The position numbers were made by a program, and so were the translations under genes. A model generated the notes under the pieces. The model was not told the DNA's origin. It worked only from the letters and a program-made list of their open reading frames with translations, and did no database searches. From Spirochaetaceae bacterium (GTDB lineage: Bacteria > Myxococcota_A > UBA9160 > UBA4427), in NCBI GenBank assembly GCA_020632655.1, contig JACKFD010000001.1, forward strand, positions 124,001-188,000: a DNA stretch of 64,000 nt, written 5' to 3'. Shown in pieces: positions 32,532 to 40,727 of this stretch. Position 1 is the stretch's first letter. Every line of letters begins with the position of its first letter.

Positions 32532-33479
32532 ATGGCCGCGAGTTCCGGAGCGAGCCGGTCGATGATCCGGGTCGAGAAGATCGCCCTGCGCGGGCCGGGC
32601 GTCGTCATCCTGACGGGACCGTCGAGCTGTGGGAAGGGCGAGGTCGCGAACGCGCTCTGTGACCTGCTCTCGATCGACGCCCGAAGGCATCTCTCGATGG
32701 GCGCGATCCTGCGCTCGACGATCGAACGGTCGAAGAGCGATCCCGACTTCATGCGGCTGCTCGAGGAGAAGTACGCCCTCTCCCGGGAGACCAGCATCTT
32801 CGACTGCGTCGATACGACCGACGAGCTGACGCAGAAGGTGCGCCGGCATCTACCGGGCCTCGAGCGCTTCTTCGGTCGCACGCCGAGCCGCTTCATCTCG
32901 GAGGAGCTGAGCGGGACGCCGGAGGTCAGCCAGCTCGAGTGGCTGGAGTTCTGTACGGCGCGGGGGCTCCTGATCCCGAATCGCTGGACCCAGGACCTGA
33001 TCTCGGCGGAGATCGAGCGCACGCTCGCGAGCGTGGACGACGAGGGCGACAGCCCCTTCATCCTCGACGGCTATCCGCGGACCGTCGCGGCGGCCCGCCA
33101 TCTGCTCTCGTTCCTGCGCTCGGTCGAGGTGCCCGTGCTGAAGGTCCTGCACCTCTCGATCAGCAAGGCGGAGATGACGGCGCGGGCCGGCAAGCGCGGT
33201 CGCTTCGACGACGACGAGGAGGCGCTGCGCAGTCGCTTCGACTTCTACGTCGAGAACGTACAGCCCTCGGTCGACTACCTGAAGACGGAGCTCGGCGGGG
33301 ATCGGGTCGCGCTGATCGACGCCCATCAGCCGGCCTTCGTCCAGGTCGACGGCGAGCGGGTCTTCCATCTCCAGCGCTCGATCGAGAACGTGGTCTCGAC
33401 GGCGCTCCGGGCGCTGGGGGTGCCGCGCGTGATCGTGCGCGATCTGCTCGAGCGCCGACGCGAGGAGCGCGCCGAGTGA
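32532..33479 (+). CDS. Adenylate kinase-like nucleotide kinase
   Basis: A 315-residue P-loop protein. The Walker A string GPSSCGKG sits at residues 29-36, and FILDGYPRTVAAARHLLSFL near residue 180 corresponds to the adenylate-kinase signature (LDGFPR). A nucleotide-monophosphate-binding region is seen at LSMGAILRSTIERSK. The insert between these parts (about residues 65-165) is unlike the usual short adenylate kinase, and the lid is very short (TARAGKRGRFDDDEEALRSR). So it is a large, atypical member and the substrate is uncertain. The start is ATG 32532. Its stop overlaps the GTG start of a transglutaminase-like gene (GTGA), which implies coupled translation. Confidence 0.72.
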   Translation: MAASSGASRSMIRVEKIALRGPGVVILTGPSSCGKGEVANALCDLLSIDARRHLSMGAILRSTIERSKSDPDFMRLLEEKYALSRETSIFDCVDTTDELTQKVRRHLPGLERFFGRTPSRFISEELSGTPEVSQLEWLEFCTARGLLIPNRWTQDLISAEIERTLASVDDEGDSPFILDGYPRTVAAARHLLSFLRSVEVPVLKVLHLSISKAEMTARAGKRGRFDDDEEALRSRFDFYVENVQPSVDYLKTELGGDRVALIDAHQPAFVQVDGERVFHLQRSIENVVSTALRALGVPRVIVRDLLERRREERAE

Positions 33480-34123
33480 GCATGGGGCCGTCGGGCCCGG
33501 CGGGCGTGGTCTCGGCCGCGCTGCCCGTTCCCGAGAGCGACGATCTGGGTCGCTACCTCGAGGACACGATCACGATCGATTGGCAGACCCCTTCCGTGAG
33601 CGAGCTGGCGGGTCGACTCGTCGCGGGCATCGAGGATCCCGAGGAGCGGGTTCGCCGCCTCTTCGCCTTCGTCCGGGACGAGGTCGACCACGCCCTCGAC
33701 GTCGAGACCGAGGTGCTCACCTGTCGCGCGAGCGAGGTCCTCCGGGAGCGGGTCGGGCTCTGCTATGCGAAGAGTCATCTGCTCGCGGCGATGCTGCGCT
33801 ACGCGGGCTTCCCGACCGGCTTCTGCTATGTGCGCCTGGCTTCGGACGCGGCGCCGGACCGATTCGTGCTGCACGCATTCAACGCCGTCTACTGGAAGCC
33901 CGTCGACGACTGGATCTTCCTCGACGCGCGCGGGGGGCGCGCGGGCGCCGCGATCGGGTGTCGCTTCCGGGGCCCCTTCGAGCTCCTGGCCTGGCCCGAC
34001 GCCGATCGCGGCGAGGCCTTCCTGCCGACGATCCATCGCCGCCCCGCCCGGCGGATCGTCGACCTCCTGGAGCGGGCCCCCGACCTGGCCAGCGTGAGGC
34101 GGCACCTGCCCGACTCGATCTGA
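33476..34123 (+). CDS. Transglutaminase-like cysteine protease-fold protein
   Basis: A 215-residue protein with the transglutaminase-like catalytic triad in order: Cys in RVGLCYAKSHLLAAMLRYAG, His in FVLHAFNAVYW and Asp in IFLDARGG. The family includes peptidases, amidases and cross-linking enzymes. No signal peptide is seen, so it is probably cytoplasmic. The start is GTG 33476, eight bases after GAGGAG and overlapping the previous stop; ATG 33482 is the alternative. Coupling to an adenylate-kinase-like protein is suggestive, but no known two-gene system of this kind comes to mind. Confidence 0.75.
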   Translation: MSMGPSGPAGVVSAALPVPESDDLGRYLEDTITIDWQTPSVSELAGRLVAGIEDPEERVRRLFAFVRDEVDHALDVETEVLTCRASEVLRERVGLCYAKSHLLAAMLRYAGFPTGFCYVRLASDAAPDRFVLHAFNAVYWKPVDDWIFLDARGGRAGAAIGCRFRGPFELLAWPDADRGEAFLPTIHRRPARRIVDLLERAPDLASVRRHLPDSI

Positions 34124-34196
34124 GCCGGGGCGCCCGCGGGACCGCCGATCTTCCGGGCGGTGCGGACGGTCCGAATCGAGGTACGATCGGCGGGTC

Positions 34197-34922
34197 ATGA
34201 AGCAGTCCGACCGTAGGCGCACGAGTCGCGAGCGCATCCTGGAGGCCGCCCGGGAGGTCTTCTTCCGCGAGGACTTCACGGGCGCGAACCTCGACGAGGT
34301 CGCCGAGAAGGCGGGCCTCTCGAAGGGCTCGATCTACCGCTACTTCACGAACAAGGCCGGGCTCTACCTGCGCGTGCTCGGCGAGGCGGGCCACGAGTAC
34401 GAGCGCCGTCTTCGCGAGCTGGTCGAGCACAACGAGCCCGAGCACACGGTCGACCGCGTCCTCGACATCGCCCGCTTCCATCTCCATTTCTGGCTCGAGC
34501 ACCCGGACCACCACCGCATCTTCTGGGCGGTCGACAACGAGCAGGTGATCGGCGAGCTGCCGCGCGAGATGCTCGACAAGATCGAGAACGTCTGGAAGCG
34601 CAACGTCGGGCTCGTGCATGCCGTGATCGAGGAAGGCGTCCGGCGTGGCGAGCTGATGCCCTGCGACGCCTGGACCCTCGCCCATACGCTCTATCTCTTC
34701 GAGTCGACGCTGATCGATCAGGACCAGACCCGCATCCGACGCCGCGTGCGCAAGCAGGGACTCGAGGAGTCCTGCCTCTACATCGTGGGGACGCTGATGC
34801 GCGGCGTGATGGTCCAGGGAGCGAGGCAGCCCAAGGCCGACTTCACGGTCTTTCCGATGGTCGAGGTCGACGAGGCGGAGCTCGCCCCGCCGATTGCGGC
34901 GGGGGCCGAGGGACGTTGTTAG
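34197..34922 (+). CDS. TetR/AcrR family transcriptional regulator
   Basis: A 241-residue DNA-binding repressor. The N-terminal helix-turn-helix reads SRERILEAAREVFFREDFTG then LDEVAEKAGLSKGSIYRYFTNKAGLYL, which fits the TetR signature exactly. The C-terminal ligand-binding part is helical and family-specific. No ligand is predicted. The start is ATG 34197. It is convergent with the flavin-dependent monooxygenase gene, 56 bp away. An operator is not obvious nearby. Confidence 0.93.
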   Translation: MKQSDRRRTSRERILEAAREVFFREDFTGANLDEVAEKAGLSKGSIYRYFTNKAGLYLRVLGEAGHEYERRLRELVEHNEPEHTVDRVLDIARFHLHFWLEHPDHHRIFWAVDNEQVIGELPREMLDKIENVWKRNVGLVHAVIEEGVRRGELMPCDAWTLAHTLYLFESTLIDQDQTRIRRRVRKQGLEESCLYIVGTLMRGVMVQGARQPKADFTVFPMVEVDEAELAPPIAAGAEGRC

Positions 34923-34978
34923 GCGCCCCGCTCGGCGGAGCCATCCGAAAGCGGACGTCGCGCTCCCCGCGGCGCCGC

Positions 34979-35998
34979 TCAGCTCGACCCGGCCCCGACG
35001 CCCCATCGCGGCACCCGCCCACGCGGCACGTGCGGATGGACCTCCCGCTCGTAGAGGCGGAGCATCTCCCAGCCCTTTTCTGGTGCGATCCCGCCGAAGA
35101 GCGGTGTGAGGTAGAGCGACGAGTCGTCGCCGAGGGCCTCGATCAGCTCGACCGTCCGGGCTGGTGTCAGCACGCGATAGGCCTCGCTCTCCCGGAGCGT
35201 CTCGGCCGTCATCCCGCCCGCGTAGGGCCCCATCGGTGCACCGTACGCGTCGGCGGTCCAGCGCGAGTACGAGTCCAGCACGTGCAGCGCGTGCGGCGCG
35301 ATCCACTCCCAGTCGCCCTCCGGATCCTCGGAGACCCAGAGGAAGGTCGGACCCTGATTGGGGTACGCGCCCGGATCCGCCTTGCCGAGCCGTCGGCACT
35401 CGTCGCGATAGGTCTGCCAGATCGCAGGCTCCATCAGCGGCACGGCGAAGCCGTCCGCCACCCGCGCCGCCGCGCGCGCGACCTTGGGCGCGAAGCCGCC
35501 GAGCAGGATCGGGATGGGCGTCTCGGGAATGGGCGCGATCCGTCCCGGTCGGCCCTCGTACTCGAAGGGCTCGCCGGTCCAGGCCTGCTCGAGCAGATTC
35601 GCGACGCTGATCGTGAAGTCGAAGCGATCCTCGACGCGTCGGCCGTACATCGCGAACTCCGAGGGCCGGTAGCCGAAGCCGAGCCCGAGCTCGACGCGCC
35701 CGCGGCTCAGGATCTGCAGCACGGCCAGATCCTCCGCCAACCGGACGGGGTCGTAGCAGGAGGCGAGGAGTACGGCCGTACGCAGGCGGATCTGGCGCGT
35801 GCGCGCGGCCATCGCCGACGCCAGCACGAGGGGGGAGGGGTTGTAGCCGTCCTCCGAGCCGTGATGCTCGCCGAAGCCGATCACGTCGAAGCCGACCCGG
35901 TCGGCCCACTCGGCCATGTCGAGGGCCGCCGCGAAGAGCGCCTCGCGCGGGGCGCCGAAGTCCGGCGCCCGCATGTCGAAGATCATCACCAGCTCCAT
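34979..35998 (-). CDS. LLM-class flavin-dependent oxidoreductase
   Basis: A 339-residue luciferase-like monooxygenase. The N-terminus has the family strand MELVMIFDMR and EWADRVGFDVIGFGEHHG; IRLRTAVLLASCYDPVRLAEDLAVL and RVELGLGFGYRPSEFAMYG follow; IPILLGGFAPKVARAAARVADGF is the usual flavin/F420-binding end. Either FMN or F420 could be the cofactor. The start is ATG 35998. A VOC-family gene lies 61 bp upstream on the same strand, so the two probably form one unit acting on an organic substrate, which is inference. Confidence 0.9.
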   Translation of the reverse strand: MELVMIFDMRAPDFGAPREALFAAALDMAEWADRVGFDVIGFGEHHGSEDGYNPSPLVLASAMAARTRQIRLRTAVLLASCYDPVRLAEDLAVLQILSRGRVELGLGFGYRPSEFAMYGRRVEDRFDFTISVANLLEQAWTGEPFEYEGRPGRIAPIPETPIPILLGGFAPKVARAAARVADGFAVPLMEPAIWQTYRDECRRLGKADPGAYPNQGPTFLWVSEDPEGDWEWIAPHALHVLDSYSRWTADAYGAPMGPYAGGMTAETLRESEAYRVLTPARTVELIEALGDDSSLYLTPLFGGIAPEKGWEMLRLYEREVHPHVPRGRVPRWGVGAGSS

Positions 35999-36059
35999 CC
36001 CGTCCCTCCTCGCGCCGATGGGCGACCCGGTCCGGTTGCCCCGTCACGCAGCCCGCGGA

Positions 36060-36557
36060 TCAGAGATCCACGTAGCGCAGCCCATCGACCGTCTCGCCCT
36101 CGCGACATTGCGCCTTGATCCGCTCGAGCTCGTCGTGGAAATGCGGCGCGTACTCGACGAACTCGAGGTTGAAGCCGAGGTCTTCGAAGGTGTCGAACTG
36201 GACCTGCTTCATGCCGCGGTAGCCGTCGCGGGAGATCTCGCGCAGCCCGCATCGCTTCGCGTGCTCGGCCGCCTGCTCGAGATCGTCGACGCGGAAGGCC
36301 ACGAAGGAGACGCCCTGGCCGCGCTCGGCCACGTGCTTCGCCACGTAGCTCGACTCGTTCGCGGCCTGGAAGACGTCCATGAAGACCTTCGTGTCGCCCT
36401 CGCGGAAGTAGACGCAGGAGTTGTAGAAGCCGAACTGCTCGAGGAGGCCCACGGGCGTCATCTCTGCGCCGAAGAGCTGCTCCATGATCTCGCGGAAGCG
36501 CTTGAGGCGATGGACGTTGAAGTGGACGTGGTCGATGCCGGAGGTCCGGATGGTCAT
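36060..36557 (-). CDS. VOC (glyoxalase/dioxygenase) family protein
   Basis: A 165-residue vicinal-oxygen-chelate fold protein. Two beta-alpha-beta-beta-beta halves are visible: GIDHVHFNVHRLKRFREIM with SCVYFREGDTKVFMDVF in the first, and GVSFVAFRVDDLEQAAEHAK with GFNLEFVEYAP in the second. The likely metal ligands are His near the start (DHVHF) and Glu at the end (LEFVE). The family includes glyoxalases, ring-cleaving dioxygenases and resistance proteins. The start is ATG 36557. It is upstream of a luciferase-like monooxygenase gene on the same strand. Confidence 0.85.
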   Translation of the reverse strand: MTIRTSGIDHVHFNVHRLKRFREIMEQLFGAEMTPVGLLEQFGFYNSCVYFREGDTKVFMDVFQAANESSYVAKHVAERGQGVSFVAFRVDDLEQAAEHAKRCGLREISRDGYRGMKQVQFDTFEDLGFNLEFVEYAPHFHDELERIKAQCREGETVDGLRYVDL

Positions 36558-36733
36558 GGCGGGACTCCAATCGTCGCGCGGCGCGACGGAGTCATGTTTC
36601 GTGTAGGGCGTTCACGATAACCGTCGCACGAGAGCCGGGACAAGGGCCGCGGCGTCGAGAGCGGATGCTGGCGTGGAGGCGCGATCGAGGCTCCGAAACG
36701 CGTCCGGGTGAACGCGACCGGGCGACGCATCGC

Positions 36734-37162
36734 CTACGTCAGGGGATGCCGCCAGCGCAGGCCGGGAAAGCGCGCGTAGTCGCGATCCGTCGTGATCCAC
36801 TCGCACCCGGACTCGATCGCCAGGGCGGCGAGATAGGCGTCCGGAACGAGGTTGCCTCTCGCATTGCCCTCGAGGCAGAGCCGCTCGAAGATCGCCCAAT
36901 GGCGCGCACCCGGCTCGATCGCGACGGACTGCTCGCACGAAACGAGGGCCCCGACGAAGGCAAGTGCTTCGTTCAACGGGTCGGGCGTCGCGAAGATCCT
37001 CGGGTGCGTGACGATCCTGAGGAAGCCGGAGAGGACGAGGCTCGAGAGTCCGAAGGCCTCTTCCCCTTCGACGAGCGACTCCACGAATGCGCGGTGTGCC
37101 GTGTGCTGCTCGGCGTCGGTGCGAAACGCGTACACGAGCACGTTGACGTCAAGCAGGACCAT
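36734..37162 (-). CDS. vapC: PIN-domain ribonuclease toxin, VapC type
   Basis: A 142-residue PIN-domain protein. The acidic residues expected for metal-dependent RNA cleavage are present: Asp in MVLLDVNVLVYAF, a Glu in the first third, Asp in LVPDAYLAALAIE and Asp in ITTDRDYARF. Length is typical of VapC toxins. The start ATG 37162 overlaps the 3' end of the antitoxin gene by 14 bp, the usual arrangement with the antitoxin first. The function is inferred from family; specific RNA target unknown. Confidence 0.9.
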   Translation of the reverse strand: MVLLDVNVLVYAFRTDAEQHTAHRAFVESLVEGEEAFGLSSLVLSGFLRIVTHPRIFATPDPLNEALAFVGALVSCEQSVAIEPGARHWAIFERLCLEGNARGNLVPDAYLAALAIESGCEWITTDRDYARFPGLRWRHPLT

Positions 37163-37400
37163 CGCGCTCCATCCGGTCGAGCAGATCGGCGCTGTCATCG
37201 AGGCTGACGCCGGGCAGTAGGCCACCGCCGGCGCGCGAGACGGGCAGGTCGACACGCGGACGACGCGGCGCTCGCCGCTGGCGGTCGAGCCAATCGCGAA
37301 GCGCGTGCTCGAGGATCGCCGTGAGGGTGGTGTCGCGCTGTGCGGCGATCGCCTTCGCGCGGCGCAGGAGCTCGTCGTCCATTCTCACCGTGGTTCTCAT
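37149..37400 (-). CDS. vapB: Ribbon-helix-helix antitoxin, VapB type
   Basis: An 83-residue protein that begins MRTTVRMDDELLRRAKAIAA, a ribbon-helix-helix DNA-binding fold, and continues with AQRDTTLTAILEHALRDWL. The C-terminal 35 residues are basic then extended and probably wrap the toxin. It should neutralise VapC and repress its own operon. The start ATG 37400 has no ribosome site and lies only eight bases from a possible -10 element, so the message may be leaderless. A palindrome in the 35 bp upstream is a likely operator. The first residues and toxin overlap identify it as a VapBC pair. Confidence 0.88.
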   Translation of the reverse strand: MRTTVRMDDELLRRAKAIAAQRDTTLTAILEHALRDWLDRQRRAPRRPRVDLPVSRAGGGLLPGVSLDDSADLLDRMERDGPA

Positions 37401-37407
37401 GCCGAGC

Positions 37408-37435
37408 AGGGTAGGGTGAGACATAAATATGTCAA
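37408..37435 (-). promoter_or_regulatory. Probable vapBC promoter and palindromic operator
   Basis: On the minus strand TTGACA (37435-37430) is followed after 16 bp by TACCCT (37413-37408), a perfect -35 and a weak -10. The -35 box lies in the perfect palindrome GACATA-AA-TATGTC (37420-37433), a fitting site for the ribbon-helix-helix antitoxin. Transcription would begin at or next to the antitoxin ATG at 37400. This AT-rich island is distinct from the GC-rich surroundings. It begins immediately after the stop of the sigma-54 activator gene. Confidence 0.6.
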
Positions 37436-38974
37436 CTAATCGATGCCCAGACGCTTGAGCTTCTTGTACAGCCCCTCTCGCGTCAGCCCGAGCTTCCGCG
37501 CGGTGCGCGCCTTGCGGCCGCCGTTGTTCGCGAGGGCGCGACGGATCATCCAGGCCTCGACCCGTTCGAGGGCCTCGCGCAGCGTCTCGTCGGGTCGCGC
37601 GGCGTGGCCGATCGGTTCGAGGATCTCCGTGATCTTGGGCGAGAGGGCCTTCGGGGTCAGCAGCTGGCCGTTCGGCGTCATCATCAACATGCGCAGGATC
37701 TCGTTCTCGAGCTCGCGCACGTTGCCCGGCCACGCATAGCTCTCGAGCAGCTGCGCCGCGCCGAGGGAGAGGGGGCAGTCGGGCTTGCCCTCGCGCGGTC
37801 CGTGCAGCGCGAGGAAATGCCGCGTGAGCGGCAGCACGTCGCGGCGACGCTCGCGGAGCGGCGGGATGCGGATCGGGAAGACGTTCAGTCGGTAGAAGAG
37901 ATCCTCACGGAAGCGGCCGCCCTCGACCTCCTCGGCGAGGACGCGGTTGGTCGCCGCGAGGATGCGGCACTCGACACGCACGATGCGCGCGCCGCCGACC
38001 GGGCGGACTTCGCGCTCCTGCAGCACGCGCAAGAGCTTCGCCTGCAGCGGCAGCGCCATCTCGGCGATCTCGTCGAGGAAGAGCGTGCCGCGTCCCGCCT
38101 CCTCGAAGAGACCGCGCTTGGCGCGGTCGGCCCCCGTGAAGGCACCCTTGACGTGCCCGAAGAGCTCGCTCTCGAGCAGCGTCTCCGGAAAGGCGGCGCA
38201 GTTGATCGCCAGGAAGGATTCCTCCGCGCGGCCGCTGCGGCGATGGAGCTCGCGCGCGACGACCTCCTTGCCGACGCCGGTCTCGCCCGTCAGGAGCACG
38301 GTCGATGGGCTCTCGGCCGCAAGCTCCACGAGCTCGACGACCTTCTGCATCGCCTCGCTCACGCCGACGACCCGCGCCCCCGGCCACGCGTCGGTCGGCG
38401 CATCGCCGGTCCGAGCGCGCCCCGACGCGCGGGGCGCATCCACTCTCCCGACTGGAGGACGCTTACGCCCCGGCGGAAGAGGCGCCGCATCGGGCGACGC
38501 GACGGCATCCAGGGCAGGCTCCGTCCCGACCGTGTCCCCGCCGATCGACTCGTCGGTCGCCACCGGACTGCTCCCCGCCAGGGCCGCTTCCTTCTCGGCC
38601 GCGAGGAGCGCGTCGAGGCAGTCGCCGACCGCACTCACTAGCCCGGGGCCGACGCGTCCGGGCTCGATCAGCAGCAGGGCCCGCGCGCCGAGGGCGAGCA
38701 TCCGCTCCTCGCGATCCCCATCGCTCGCGTCGCCGGGCAGGCAGACGAGGATCGGCGCCTCCGGCATCGCCGCCGCCAACCGCGGAAGCGGCTCCTCGAG
38801 ATGCTCGCCGTCCTCCGTCTCGAGCAGCACGCCATCGAAATGCACCCGCGGCAGGGCGAGGGCCTCGGCGACATTCGGCACCCAGGTCACGTCGAGCTCC
38901 GGCGCCTCGGTCATGCCGCTCGCCGCGAGTCCTCGCCCGCTGCCGACCCAGAGCAGGGATCGAATCGAACGCAT
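37436..38974 (-). CDS. Sigma-54-dependent activator with pseudo-receiver domain
   Basis: A 512-residue regulator. Residues 1-115 resemble a receiver, but the phospho-acceptor position reads DGVLLETEDG, with Glu in place of Asp. A Pro/Ala-rich linker follows. The AAA+ domain (about 195-430) has Walker A GETGVGKE, the sigma-54-contacting GAFTGA in GHVKGAFTGADRAKRG, Walker B GTLFLDEI and the arginine-rich RFREDLFYRLNVFPIRIPPL. The end is a Fis-type helix-turn-helix (RKARTARKLGLTREGLYKKL). It should activate -24/-12 promoters in a phosphorylation-independent way, similar in principle to FleQ-like proteins; that is inference. The start ATG 38974 has GAGGAGGAG upstream. Its stop is one base from the vapBC promoter. 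Confidence 0.92.
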   Translation of the reverse strand: MRSIRSLLWVGSGRGLAASGMTEAPELDVTWVPNVAEALALPRVHFDGVLLETEDGEHLEEPLPRLAAAMPEAPILVCLPGDASDGDREERMLALGARALLLIEPGRVGPGLVSAVGDCLDALLAAEKEAALAGSSPVATDESIGGDTVGTEPALDAVASPDAAPLPPGRKRPPVGRVDAPRASGRARTGDAPTDAWPGARVVGVSEAMQKVVELVELAAESPSTVLLTGETGVGKEVVARELHRRSGRAEESFLAINCAAFPETLLESELFGHVKGAFTGADRAKRGLFEEAGRGTLFLDEIAEMALPLQAKLLRVLQEREVRPVGGARIVRVECRILAATNRVLAEEVEGGRFREDLFYRLNVFPIRIPPLRERRRDVLPLTRHFLALHGPREGKPDCPLSLGAAQLLESYAWPGNVRELENEILRMLMMTPNGQLLTPKALSPKITEILEPIGHAARPDETLREALERVEAWMIRRALANNGGRKARTARKLGLTREGLYKKLKRLGID

Positions 38975-39145
38975 GCGCTCCTCCTCGCTGGTCCGCGAGG
39001 AAGGTGCCGGGCCGCGAGCCGCGATGCGCTCCAATCGCGCTCCGGGTCTTCTCCGATTTTCCTGCCGGAGCGGACCCGGGCGGGACGAATGGAGCCGGCG
39101 GCGGCGGGTGGGATGGCGACGCGACTCGAGGGGGCGGGCGCGATG

Positions 39146-39421
39146 CTAGTCGCGGGCGGGCTCGAGCTCCTCGAGCGAGTCCGTCTCCCAGCGATCGGGG
39201 ATGCGATCGAGGCTCGCGATCGCCTCGGCCGCAAGGCGATCCACGTCCGTTCGCTCGCGCAGCTCCTCGAGCATGCTGCGGGCGGCGCGCTCGGAGCCGC
39301 AGGGGACGACCGAATGATGGCCCAGCACGTACCACTCCCCGCGCAGCCAGGCGATCCGCCAATCCCCTTCGAGGGGGATGCACTCGCCGTCGGGCTGTAC
39401 GAAGAACGGGCGCTTCGCCAT
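39146..39421 (-). CDS. Small hypothetical protein
   Basis: A 91-residue soluble protein beginning MAKRPFFVQPDGECIPLEGD, then WRIAWLRGEWYVLGHHSVV, and an acidic helical end. Its sequence is complex and balanced, unlike chance frames in this genome, and it is probably real. No family is recognised. The two His in GHHSVV and two Cys are its only potential ligands. It lies 78 bp to the left of an insertion sequence. Confidence 0.6.
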   Translation of the reverse strand: MAKRPFFVQPDGECIPLEGDWRIAWLRGEWYVLGHHSVVPCGSERAARSMLEELRERTDVDRLAAEAIASLDRIPDRWETDSLEELEPARD

Positions 39422-39499
39422 GCCGGTCTCCTCCGGCCGTCATCCTAACAGAGCGGGCGACGAGAGGGGGCGAGGAATCCAGGCCGTCGTCTCAGCCCG

Positions 39500-39527
39500 T
39501 GAGACGTGGCCCGAAGATTTCCCCCGG
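39500..39527 (+). repeat. Left terminal inverted repeat of the insertion sequence
   Basis: Begins TGAGACGTGGCCCGAAGATT and pairs with the right end at 40700-40727 with three mismatches over 28 bp. Confidence 0.92.
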
Positions 39528-39552
39528 CACGCGATCTGCGTAGTCGGCGGGG

Positions 39553-40653
39553 ATGGATGATCTCTCCCCCTACCGCCGCCCCCCGTTCTGCCCCCACGCC
39601 GACTGCGATTCCCGTTTGCATCCAACCACCTGGCGCTTCATCAAGAAGGGCTTCTACCTCCGGCGACGCAGACCCCACCGCGTCCAGAAGTACCAGTGTT
39701 CACGCTGCCGCCGTTACTTCAGCGCCTCCTCCTTCTCCACCCGATACTGGCTCCGAAGGCCCGAGCTCCTCGAGCCCGTCTTCCATCGACTCGTGGCCTG
39801 CTCCGGGTTCCGACAGATCGCCCGGGAGTACGGTGTGTCGCACTCCACCGTCCGGAGGATGAGCGACCGGCTCGGACGGCATTGCCTCCTCTTCCATGAG
39901 AAGCGGAGGCCCGGGTTCTGTCCGACCGAGCCGCTCGTCCTCGACGGGTTCCGGAGCTTCGAGCACAGCCAGTACTGGCCGATGGACCTGAACCTCGTGG
40001 TGGGCGGCGAGAGCCTCTTCGTCTACGGGTTCAACGATGCGGAGCTGCGGCGGAGCGGGACGATGCGGCCGGCTCAGGCTGCGAAGCGGGAGCTCCTCGA
40101 GAAGCGCTATGGCCGGCCGGATCCCCAGGCGACGCGGAAGCGGGTGGAGGAGCTGTTGCGGCGGGTTGTGCCACCGGGTGGATGCGTCGTGCTTCGGAGC
40201 GACGAGCACCAGGCGTATCCGCGAGCGATCCGGAGGCTCCGGGACCGGACTTTCATCCACGAGCAGACGAGCTCGAAGGTGGCGCGGACGACGAAGAACC
40301 CGCTCTTCGCGGTGAACCTGTCGGATCTGCTGATCCGGCACTCGAGTGCGAACCACAAGCGGGAGACGATTGCGTTCTCGAAGCGGAGGCAGTCGGCGTT
40401 GTATCGGTTGGCGATCTGGAGCGTGTGGCGGAACTACGTGAAGGATCGGTCGGAGAACCGGAGGCGGGGGACGCCGGCGAAGGCCGTTGGCATCACCGAG
40501 CGGTCGCTCTCGGTTCGGGAGGTCTTGGCGCGGCGGTGTTTTCCGTGGCGGGTGCGGACGGTCCGGGGCTGGCTGGCAGAGTGCTACTTCGGGCGGATCG
40601 GGACGCGGGCGGTCGAGCGATGTGGGGCGCACGAGGCGAGGTATGCCATGTAG
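39553..40653 (+). CDS. Zinc-ribbon DDE-type transposase
   Basis: A 366-residue transposase. The N-terminus is a zinc ribbon with paired cysteines (PFCPHADCDSR and YQCSRCRRYF). A helix-turn-helix follows (SGFRQIAREYGVSHSTVRRM). The catalytic part has candidate acidic residues in PLVLDGFRSFEH, VVLRSDEHQAYP and the SSANHKRETIAFSKRRQSAL end, with a basic C-terminus. A DDE mechanism is inferred from this layout. The gene is full length, has ATG 39553 and starts 53 bp inside the left inverted repeat. It has codon use with less GC at the third position than flanking genes. The right 74 bp of the element are non-coding. Confidence 0.85.
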   Translation: MDDLSPYRRPPFCPHADCDSRLHPTTWRFIKKGFYLRRRRPHRVQKYQCSRCRRYFSASSFSTRYWLRRPELLEPVFHRLVACSGFRQIAREYGVSHSTVRRMSDRLGRHCLLFHEKRRPGFCPTEPLVLDGFRSFEHSQYWPMDLNLVVGGESLFVYGFNDAELRRSGTMRPAQAAKRELLEKRYGRPDPQATRKRVEELLRRVVPPGGCVVLRSDEHQAYPRAIRRLRDRTFIHEQTSSKVARTTKNPLFAVNLSDLLIRHSSANHKRETIAFSKRRQSALYRLAIWSVWRNYVKDRSENRRRGTPAKAVGITERSLSVREVLARRCFPWRVRTVRGWLAECYFGRIGTRAVERCGAHEARYAM

Positions 40654-40699
40654 GCGTAGGCGAGACGTCGGTGGGATGCCGCGGCCGGATCGCGACCGG

Positions 40700-40727
40700 C
40701 CAGGAGAAATCTTCGGTCCACGTCTCA
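40700..40727 (-). repeat. Right terminal inverted repeat of the insertion sequence
   Basis: Read on the minus strand it begins TGAGACGTGGACCGAAGATT. Its first three bases on the minus strand are also the TGA stop of rpiA. Confidence 0.92.

Larger units (their letters stand above)
39500..40727. mobile_element. Intact insertion sequence, 1228 bp
   Basis: The ends are 28-bp terminal inverted repeats with three mismatches (39500-39527 and 40700-40727), each beginning TGAGACGTGG and containing CCGAAGATTTC. One zinc-ribbon transposase gene fills the element. The 5-bp sequence GCCCG flanks both ends (39495-39499 and 40728-40732), the probable target duplication. The direct identity extends to 12 bp (CGTCTCAGCCCG) because the left flank contains CGTCTCA, a copy of the element's own tip. 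G+C is visibly lower than in neighbouring genes. No degeneration is seen, so it may be active. The IS family was not assigned. Confidence 0.9.
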
